Made by a program: the position numbers and the translations under genes
The notes under the pieces: model-generated
Database searches by the model: none
What the model saw: the letters and a program-made list of their open reading frames with translations, nothing else
Told to the model about the DNA's origin: nothing
Shown: positions 56,037-64,000 of the stretch, piece after piece
How positions within the stretch are numbered: the first letter of the stretch is position 1
How the letters are laid out: each line of letters starts with the position of its first letter
DNA from: Adineta steineri
Taxonomy: Eukaryota > Rotifera > Eurotatoria > Adinetida > Adinetidae
Direction: 5' to 3'
Assembly: GCA_905250115.1 (NCBI GenBank)
Contig: CAJNOI010000226.1
Coordinates: 1 to 64,000 of the forward strand
DNA: 64,000 nucleotides

Positions 56037-57267
56037 ATTTCGTAATAGAAGCAGTTAGTGGAAAAACCTCTACAAATAAAATAAAATAATATAAAAATGT
56101 TCTCTCTACTTTCATGAGAGTAAACTGAAGTTATATCGACTGCCTAAGTTACAAATTCGATACTTTGCTGGTTAACGACCGTTATGGTTCATTTGTCTGA
56201 CCGCTTGACCGAGCAGTGGCCTTTTGTTTGTTGTTTCGTGGGTGACCTCTTCTTCACCCATATAAGCATGTGCTCGAGATAGAAAGAGTACGGGTTGATT
56301 GAATGTGGATGGATAAGTGTGTGTTGTATCTAACACTCACTGCTTATGAATTATTGTTGTCATTTATCAACATGAGAAACGAAAGTAGTTATTTCGGTAT
56401 ATTTTTTTACAAAAAATTTGTATCTTCTGGGTAAAGAAAAACCTAGAGAAGACAAAACAGCAATATCATATTTCATGCGTATGCAATCCACTACATATCA
56501 AAATACAAATATAGATAATGGAGTGTGCAATTATAATATTTTTTTTCTTTTTTCCTTATATATATGCAAAGTCGGCTATGTCTTTTTTTCCAGTCAATTT
56601 TTCCTACAATCAGAGACACTAAAAGATGAATTTGCTTTATTTCTTTCACCTTTGGAAGCTATCTTGTATTAAGATGAAAGCTTTGTTTGATATATTCTAT
56701 CGGCTACATTTTCTATGTATGAAATCTGATTCTTTTTTTTTGGACTAAACATGGATGCGGCTGAACACTCAATATGATTATCATAGACATTCATTCACAT
56801 CTTAAAAATTCCTGTATTTCTCTATTTTTTTGTTTTTCTAAATAAAATAAAGTAAATGTAAAGTTAATTTGCTGTGCAACATTTAGCTGTTTCTTAACGT
56901 TTATTGTTTTTCGTCTTAAACAAGTAGAACAAATTGATAGCAATGCTAGAAAACATTCGAAATTATCGTAATATTTTGAAGAGATGAGTAGACAAGATTC
57001 AAAAACATCACAGTCATAAGAGTTTATTAGAAATCATTGTAAATCGTTTAAAAATTATCAATGGGATGATTAATAGTCGTTTCGATTTTAGTTGATTTCT
57101 AACGCTTTTGAATATTTCCGATCGTTATCCTTAGTATTTACCGTGTTCCAGACATTGTTCTTTATTTATGAGGATCTCTAAACCTTTCTCTTGAATTTAT
57201 ATCAACAGATAAAATCCATCTTCAGGGTGGGTGTGGGTGTGGTTCTAATACGCACACCCACACCCTC
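56037..57267. other. Intergenic, 1.2 kb
   Basis: Upstream flank of the HUWE1-like gene, with foldbacks at 56301-56343 and 57217-57273. Open frames here are low-complexity and not supported. Confidence 0.5.
56301..56343. repeat. Telomere-like foldback, degenerate
   Basis: GAATGTGGATGGATAAGTGT pairs with ATCTAACACTCACTGC. Confidence 0.45.
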
Positions 57268-57273
57268 AAGATT
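57217..57273. repeat. Telomere-like foldback, best-preserved copy
   Basis: The left arm is ATCTTCAGGGTGGGTGTGGG and the right arm CGCACACCCACACCCTCAAG then AT, around the loop GTTCTAATA. The arms pair over about 23 bp with few mismatches. The element abuts the LINE fragment on its right side. Confidence 0.85.
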
Positions 57274-57715
57274 TTCCTGACTTTTCGGGGACGGTTTTCT
57301 ATGTAAATGCCCCACCCAAGTTATGTTGATATTTCGACTCCTAAATATTTGAAACGCTTTACAAAATCTATTTTATTTCCTTTATATTCTATTTTAGGAT
57401 ACAAAGGAGCAACTACACTATGCACCAGCATTGCTTTTGTTTTGCCGATGTTCACTGGAAGTAAGTTGTCCTCAGCATATTGTTCTAAGATTTTCATTGC
57501 AACTTTTGCTTGATTTTTAAGTGCGCCAGTAATTACAATTGCAAGATCATCTGCAAAAAGATGACAGACTAGATTCAGAAAGAACGAAGGAAGGAAATGA
57601 ACATGGAGTCGAAACAATGTAGCCGCGAGGACTGAGCCCTGTGGAGCTCCAACGAAAATATCAATTTTTCTTGAAACTGCTGCCCCAACATGTATAGATT
57701 GTTGACTTTATTCAA
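57268..57715 (-). mobile_element. LINE (non-LTR) reverse transcriptase fragment
   Basis: The minus strand encodes part of a non-LTR reverse transcriptase palm and thumb. Readable in order are RKIDIFVGAPQGSVLAATLF, the catalytic FADDLAIVITGAL, LLPVNIGKTKAMLVHS and FVKRFKYLGVEIST. Then comes an in-frame stop, GWGIYIENRPRKVRKI, and abrupt loss of similarity at the foldback near 57268. Both ends of the element are missing and it is not functional. The family within LINEs cannot be set from so little; an RTE/Jockey-like type is possible. Confidence 0.8.
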
Positions 57716-57757
57716 TGATAGGTATCATGATGTATTATTAATACGTCGTTGCCGTTC

Positions 57758-57940
57758 TTATATCAGATCGAGCACTGCATCCACTATACAAAATTCATTA
57801 TTGATTAAAAAATGAATTTCTATATATTTACTCATTTTGGGCAGAAGAAAGCTTAATACGTCGCTCCCATAGTCAAGACGACCATCTTCATCTCTTGTTA
57901 GACCATTAGTCCTTTGTTTTTCATCTAGGTAATGAAGATA
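57758..57940 (-). pseudogene. Exon-like fragment, unidentified
   Basis: After an acceptor-like TTTGTTTAG, one frame reads YLHYLDEKQRTNGLTRDEDG then RLDYGSDVLSFLLPK and on through a hydrophobic stretch IEIHFLINNEFCIVDAVLDL to a TAA. It looks like a genuine exon with a phase-2 start, but no further exons were found. It lies just upstream (on the same strand) of the LINE piece, so it could be a gene truncated by that insertion. Confidence 0.35.
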
Positions 57941-58993
57941 CTAAACAAAAATATTCTTTTATTTTATAATATAGACGTATGTAAAATACCGTTTGTATAA
58001 TATCAAATAAGGGGTATGTACTTATATTAAGGATAATTGTTGATTCGACTGACCAATTATTTGTCATGTTAAACCAAGTTAACACACAATCGATAAATAT
58101 TTAAAATAGAATAGTGAATATAAAGAATAAATACAGCAAATTGAAATGATATTTGTATTACGAAAAGAATGCACGAAAGATAACCACATAGAGAGAGAAA
58201 AGAATGAGAAAAGTTTTTCTTAGACAGAAGAATGGGCGTGTCACGTGATCGGATAGTACGTATAGAGATATATGACTAGTAAAATTGACTGACGATATGA
58301 TCGAATAAAATGTTTTTTTTAAACATATTTATGCATAGTCTATACAAAGAATAGTACTATCGTTAAGATGATAACAAACAATCAATGTTAACACGTTAAT
58401 TACAAACAGAAACCCATCAATATTTGTGATAAATATCATACATCTTTTTCTTAAGAAATATTTAATTAGTTTTTACAGAGAAATAAAGAATTCATCAAGA
58501 ATATGCTGTTTTATTATTTGTTTTTGAATTTAATAACTGATGAAATATTTTATATATATATGTAACTTATATGTAAGATATTCATTATAATTCATGGATA
58601 GATGAATATAAAACGAATGAATGAAAACAAAATTCTTTACATCTGAAATTTAATTTCTTCATGCTTCTCTGTTCCAAATTTTCAAAGTTATAAATAGCCA
58701 ACTATACCTTTATCAGACAGAGTTATTGTTCAAAAAAAAACAATAGAAAATCCTTGTATAAATGATCTTAAGATCTCCAAACTTGATTACCATTTGAATA
58801 ACTTAATAGAAAAATATTAGCATGACTGTTACAAGACATTATAATTGATCAATAAAATATCGATATACTGATTTATCTCCTTCTTAATCTCAAATATAAG
58901 TATTATAGCAATGGAGTTTATATTTACGATACGAACTATAGATTTTCATTATTTTATTATTTCTGCATTAAACAAATAGTCAAGAAATGTCGT
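57941..58993. other. Intergenic, no gene seen
   Basis: AT-rich flank downstream of the broken F-box gene. No repeat of note. Confidence 0.5.
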
Positions 58994-60099
58994 TCATGAT
59001 AAAGGGAAATAACGAAAAAAAATTTCTGGATATATTATTGGTCTTATATCAAAAATAAGATGTTTTAAGTTTGCGCAGTTAGTATAAGCAGCAGTATTTG
59101 CAAAATTCTCTGCTATCATAACTAAATATTCGTAATTGATAGATAATGTACGAAGAGAAGGTAAACATGTGTTACAATCGAAAAGAAATTGTTTTATATA
59201 GTCGACGTGTGATCCACAAAGAACAAGTCTGTTTAGATGAGGAAACTTGATTACCATCAACTTCTTTTCATCTCCATACCCTTCCGTTATCTTCTTTTGT
59301 GAATTTGGATTAAATACCAGTAATTCTTTTAATAATGGAAAACATTGCGAGATTCGAAGAAAAAATTCATGTTCAAATGGATGAACAAAATCGTATATGT
59401 ATAGGCAACGAACAATACGAAACAAACCAATAGGAAATTTATTTTTGAATGTATATACATGCAATCCATAACAAATGGATTGTAGTCAGTATAACAGTTT
59501 AAATCATATTCTCTTTCAAAGAGAGCATGACTTAGACCATTAGGTGGCGGAATAAGTTCTTCAAGTATTGTAACACCATCAGTAATGGTATTAGAGATAA
59601 ATGTATCCAGATATAACATTGGACTAACTATATCATAAACTAATGAATTACCATCGACGAATGATCTTCGATTATACACAATAAGTGACAATATGAGTTT
59701 TTCCAAATAAAACATTTGGCTAATAAACGGTACGATTAGATTATCATATACAGTTGTTCGATTTAATGAAATTAATGAAAAAAATTTGAGATTTGAAACA
59801 ATTTTCTAAAGTCAAAAAAAAGACAAGTATTATATTAACATATGATATTTAGTGGATTATTTTATGAACAAACGAGAATCTTTCAAATTAGTAGATTGTA
59901 TTCGAACTCTCTCTCGAAGAGTAGAAGTTATAAAATATATTTAAAAGCTTCATTTTTTGTTTATTGTATCGAAAGACTATTTAAAAAAAACATCGGCAAC
60001 ACTTTTCCACAAATATTAAAGATGTAAATATTCCAGATAGAATCATCTCATTGATTTATTATATACAGTTCCTGAGTTTTCAGATGGTACCCTAGTCGA

Positions 60100-60370
60100 A
60101 CATCTTGTAAGCAAGATCTTGGCCAAGATCTTAGGAACAGATAAGTGAACAGATCTTGAAAAAATAGGTACAGATAATTTGATTATCTTGTACACAAGAT
60201 CTGTGACTAGATCTTAGGTACAGATTGTTAAGATCTTATGTGCAGGTTGCTAATATCTTATGTATAGCTTGTTAAGATCTTGGTAATAGGTATTCGAAAT
60301 CTTGAGCATAAGATCTTGTAATGAATAGTATTTTCGTTTTGCCTCTGCAAGATCTTTAGATCTTGTACTA
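60100..60370. repeat. Subterminal AAGATCTTG repeats, left side
   Basis: About ten copies of AGATCTTG, AAGATCTT or GATCTTGTA-type words in both orientations. A matching set occurs at 61470-61765 near the right end. Such arrays commonly serve as transposase-binding sites in DNA transposons. Confidence 0.7.
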
Positions 60371-60520
60371 ATATATTTAAACTTAAGACCTACATGAACA
60401 TACAATAACACACGTGAACATCAAATACAATTACAATCTTTAGAAAAAAAAAACATAATAAAATATAAACACCATAACAAGTCTTCTTAATCCACAATCA
60501 TCTGTATGAACACAAAGCAT

Positions 60521-60847
60521 TCAGAAGTACACGCAATACAAGATAAAAAACAATAAAAATAAATTTGAATCAGCTTCATCATATAATTCAGCATCAGACG
60601 ATGATGTCAACGATGATGATGATGATGAAATGGCTGGATCATTAGTAACAACGGCATCGTTATCTGAAATATCGCCAGCTACTGGATACATTGAATTAGA
60701 GATGTCCATAAAATCATCATCTTCGTCGTTGTGTTTATTATTTCTAAGCACCCTCAATACTTCACTTTTCTTGCGTGCCAACCGGTATTGGCGCATACAT
60801 TCTCTTGTTCGTTGAGTCGTACTTTTCGAACAAAATTTATTGTTCAT
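60521..60847 (-). CDS. Short transposon-borne ORF
   Basis: Starting at an ATG just after an acceptor-like TTTCAG, the frame reads MNNKFCSKSTTQRTRECMRQ then YRLARKKSEVLRVLRNNKHN, a basic segment that could bind DNA. An acidic and Ser-rich stretch follows (DEDDDFMDISNSMYP, ISSSSSSLTSSSDAELYDEA), then a hydrophobic tail. It resembles the first exon of a longer transposon gene whose remainder has been deleted. No catalytic residues are present. The family is not recognised. Confidence 0.5.
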   Translation of the reverse strand: MNNKFCSKSTTQRTRECMRQYRLARKKSEVLRVLRNNKHNDEDDDFMDISNSMYPVAGDISDNDAVVTNDPAISSSSSSLTSSSDAELYDEADSNLFLLFFILYCVYF

Positions 60848-62878
60848 ATCTGAAATTAATAATGTGTAGGAACAAAACCAAACTAAAACGAATAAATAAC
60901 AGTAACTTATTATTTTAAAACAAATGACATACATGTCTAAAAATGCGTAGTTTATTTCAACAATTCGATATATTAGCATAGATTGATAATCTACATGTTA
61001 ATCGAATTGATCATTTGTTCTGATATTAAAATTGATGCAAGTAAACTTCAGTAAATTTCTAAAAAACAAATATAATTATTCAAAAATTATTTCATAAAAA
61101 CTTCTAATTCAAGTTTCTTGATTCTCATCGTTGTAATAAAAAAATTTCATTTTTACAATTACAAAAATATTTCGTTCGTCGGAAAAAATCATAATTAATA
61201 TATTTAAGAAGAATGAACATATCATCATTAATCGATGCATAATTATTTAATTAAGATTTTTCATGCTTATATGAGATAAAGACTTAGCCCTTATAACGTT
61301 TGTTATCTTTGTATTCTTTCTTTGTTTTTATTGGTTCATATATATGAAGACTGTAAAAAAGCTTTTTTTATTTTTTTTTCTGTTCTGTTATGATTTATGA
61401 ATATTTTTAATAAAATAATTCAAATATTTGAATTATTTTTTTCTATTAGTGATGTCGCTTTAGTTTATTCAAGATCTTGGTACAAGATAATTACAGTTTA
61501 ACTTTTTTCCAGTCTTCTGACAGTTTTGATATCTTGAGTAAAGATCTTGATAAGATCTGTGGTACAAGATAATTACAATTTAACTTTTCTTCATGTCTTC
61601 TGAAAAGCTTGATATCTTGAAGTAAGATCTTAATAAGATCTGTGCTACAGACACGTAAGATATGATCAGGATATGCTTTCTCAAAAAAAAGAAATTATCT
61701 TTTTAAGATCTTGGCAAGATCTTACTTACGAATTCCAAGATTTCCAGATCTTACTTACAAGATGTTCGACTAGGGTAGATCACGTGATGAAATATTTACG
61801 CTTCAACAGTTGGACAATATAGTTTGGTCTTGCTTGACCGAAAAGTTCTTTACGTGTACTTACCAAAACATATGCACTCATTCACCCTCACGAATAGTTC
61901 TGTTCACCGCAGTAGTGTTTATATCTATTACCATCATCAGTGATAATATCTCTTCAAATATTTAGTTTTTTTTAAAGTAATTATTCATTTGTATAAATTT
62001 TTCGATCAAACAGTACGATACTGAACAGTTTTATTTCTTTATTGTTAAATAAATCCTCCATACTGTCGCTTTTAACATAGTTTTTCACTATTCAGTTGGC
62101 TATTTTGTCTCATACCAATAATGATCGTTCGATTTGATTCATAACTAAAGAAAATGATTATTTTTATAAAATTTTTTTCCCTTATTTTTGTTGATCATTA
62201 ATGTTTGTCAAATCCGGTAAACTTGAACAATAAATGTATTCAATTGACTAAGACGTCCACCAAGTAAATAATAACAAAGATCAAAATCAAAAATTTTTAT
62301 ATTTAAACACACAACATGAGATGAATAGCATGCTGATAATGGCAAATGTACAGCTGAAATTGGTAAATATGAGTCATAATCTTAAAAACAAAACTGAAGA
62401 TATGCTAGATTTGTAAATGTTAGGAAAACATCAGTAAAAACTCTTCGAGATAATTCTTTCTTTTGATCAAATATTTGTCCATCATTAATCATAATAACAA
62501 GATGTGAAATTTGATTTTGCAAAGTATGAATAATTGTTGATTTATTGTTGAACATTGTTAAGAGTAAGTTTACGAAGTTGAGGATAATTTCCAATACGAA
62601 GAACACGATCAATAGTAAGATATTTAATAGTGTTTAATACGAGGTATGATATCCAAACAAAATCGATCAAGAATAAAATTAATTTTCAGATTATTAGTAT
62701 TATCTAATATTTTTAAAAAATCAAGAGATTGTGTAAAACTCGTATCTCGAGCGACTCGATCGAGTATTCGATTGACTCCTATAAGTGAATATAATACATC
62801 CATATTATCGAGTTCGTTGAAAATATTAAGTAATATTTCATCGCTAAGTGTAAGAATATCTGCAGTTGAATGGGTCAT

Positions 62879-64000
62879 GTGTATTTCTTAGATAAATGAT
62901 ATTGCACGATTTATATCATTTTGGGTGTGGGTGTGGTACGAATACAACACCCACACCCGCTAATATACATCTTACTATTTATACTTTAACTATATCTGAT
63001 TTCATTGTAATACGCATTCCTACTACTTTACAAGAACGGCTCTATCGAATTTCCATAAACGCAATTTTGTCAGTGTCAACTTTCCGATAAAATTTTTAAA
63101 ATTTTGTCCGCATTTTAACAATATTGTCGAATTTTGACTATTATCAAAACTCGCATAGAATTACAACAATATTCACACGCGATAAAAACATACTCAACTG
63201 ATCAATTCTCAATCAATATAATATTCAATTATCAACCGATTGTTACAAAATTATGGATGTGGGTGACAACTAGAGATAGTAGGTACATCTCTATATAATA
63301 CGTAATTAAAATATATAAAGATGGAAGATGAAGTGTTGATACAAATCTTTATTTAAATGAAGCGCCAACTGCACACATGGTACAATACACCAAATACATA
63401 ATATATGAATACTACTTTCTAACTACCTCTTTACGTTCTTTCGCTGTCCTTTTATATGCATCGATTGTTCTTCGCTATATACAATGACATAGACAGTGTT
63501 CATAGACAAGGTCCGAACGCAAGAAGTATAACATAATATATATAAAGAATAGGCGACCGAAATATTTAGAGCATATATAAACAGGATCTAAGTGTGCTGA
63601 TATAGATCTAATGTCTTTACAGCATATTATCTTTGTATGATATCTTCCTTGTACGATATAACAATTCTCACTAAAGAAGTATGGCTTTCGTTTTGTATTG
63701 TTACATTTTTCTTATCTTCTTCTGTTGTAACCTAGATCATTATATGTGCATTTTTGTATCGTCTTGTTCTCCTCTTCTCTCAAGCGTAACGAGTAACTTA
63801 TTGTATATACTATAGAAGTATGTACAAAAGAAAAAAAACAAAATAATACAACCGTCGTGAGTATCTATCTGTCTCTATCCTTAAATTAGTTACACTAAGA
63901 AAGTTGGATCAATGAAATATATAGACCAGAGATTAAACTTTATCAGTACAAGCATATACGTACATATACTATAGTTGAATCTTTTATCACTGCAAACTAT
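62879..64000. other. Right-end intergenic region
   Basis: Contains a foldback at 62919-62960 and a single arm near 63253-63266 (TGGATGTGGGTGA). No gene was recognised up to the window edge. Confidence 0.5.
62919..62960. repeat. Telomere-like foldback, well preserved
   Basis: TTTTGGGTGTGGGTGTGGTA pairs with CAACACCCACACCCGC around CGAATA. It lies about 40 bp upstream of the F-box pseudogene start. Confidence 0.8.

Larger units (their letters stand above)
60090..61775. mobile_element. TIR DNA transposon, 1,686 bp, TA target duplication
   Basis: Ends are inverted copies of CCCTAGTCGAACATCTTG followed by TAAG-AAGATCT, about 30 bp with one mismatch. Both sides are flanked by TA, as expected for Tc1/mariner-like or ISL2EU-like insertion. 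Subterminal regions on both sides are packed with AAGATCTTG-type palindromes. The only open frame (60521-60847 minus) encodes about 108 residues and no transposase catalytic motif, so the element looks non-autonomous. It sits within the large intron of the F-box pseudogene. Confidence 0.88.
58994..62878 (-). pseudogene. F-box/LRR gene, broken, with a transposon in its intron
   Basis: The 5' exon starts at the ATG at 62878 and encodes an F-box: MTHSTADILTLSDEILLNIF, NELDNMDVLYSLIGVNRILD. The reading then changes frame near 62640 (IKYLTIDRVLRIGNYPQLRK), again near 62575 (STIIHTLQNQISHLVIMIND), meets an in-frame TAA near 62383, and continues DYDSYLPISAVHLPLSACYS to about 62220 (GGRLSQLNTFIVQ). 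After an intron of about 2.4 kb, an acceptor at 59808 leads to KIVSNLKFFSLISLNRTT and LRR-like segments. One more frame change lies near 59465 (PFVMDC versus LHVYTFKNKFP), and the end is FFRYFPLS. Four lesions make it very likely a pseudogene, unless some are sequencing errors. Confidence 0.8.

Noticed and set aside
1-64000. CRISPR arrays, rRNA or bacterial operons
   Set aside because: Repeats here are telomere-like or transposon-derived, with no regular spacers; gene structure is eukaryotic throughout.
1-64000. LTR elements, Polintons or other virus-like elements
   Set aside because: No long terminal repeats, integrase, capsid or envelope signatures were seen; the only reverse transcriptase piece is of non-LTR type.

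Overview
The window reads as nuclear DNA of a bdelloid rotifer (Rotaria- or Adineta-like). It is strongly AT-rich, most introns are only 40-65 bp with clean GT..AG ends, several genes are intronless, and genes lie on both strands. Copies of the bdelloid telomere unit (TGTGGG/CCCACA) are scattered through it. F-box and rhodopsin-like GPCR genes occur in several diverged copies, and at least one gene looks horizontally acquired. No rRNA, tRNA or CRISPR array was recognised. One 100-N assembly gap lies at 14889-14988.

Layout. 1-331 is the 5' end of a minus-strand GPCR cut by the window edge, followed by a complete GPCR (1829-2755, minus). 5633-12515 (plus) is a gene of about 29 exons for the proteasome activator PSME4/PA200, ending in the proteasome-docking HbYX motif. 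Next come an MPPED-type metallophosphoesterase (13927-14729), a four-EF-hand calcium sensor (15811-16782) and another GPCR (19168-20127), all plus. A dead ISL2EU/PIF-like transposase lies at 20640-21390. On the minus strand, 21974-24750 can be joined by phase-matched introns into one gene with a ZZ zinc finger, a 20-residue repeat array, a SAM domain, a coiled coil and a YfaP-like end. 25889-27724 (minus) is a secreted DUF4874/DUF4832 protein. 30441-32385 is an intact F-box gene (plus), 32857-33321 a small membrane protein (minus), 34323-35391 a short-chain dehydrogenase (plus) and 35931-37226 an FkbM-like type II membrane protein (minus). After a 4.4 kb gene-poor stretch holding a MITE come a multi-pass membrane protein with a duplicated TATA promoter (41690-42664), a further GPCR (44010-45020) and a GPI-anchored cupredoxin (46158-46799, minus). 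48805-56036 (minus) is a strikingly shortened HUWE1-type HECT ligase gene. The right end holds a LINE fragment (57268-57715) and a broken F-box gene (58994-62878, minus) whose intron carries a 1686-bp TIR transposon.

The most interesting signals are (1) a family of roughly 24 short foldback elements made of inverted telomere-like repeats, found only between genes or in introns and often just downstream of stop codons; (2) the HUWE1-like gene, which joins the N-terminal DUF908/DUF913 region in frame to the C-terminal region and stops at the end of the HECT N-lobe, so the catalytic cysteine is absent; and (3) the ZZ-SAM-YfaP fusion with its coding minisatellite. All homology statements come from recognising motifs by eye; no database search was run.
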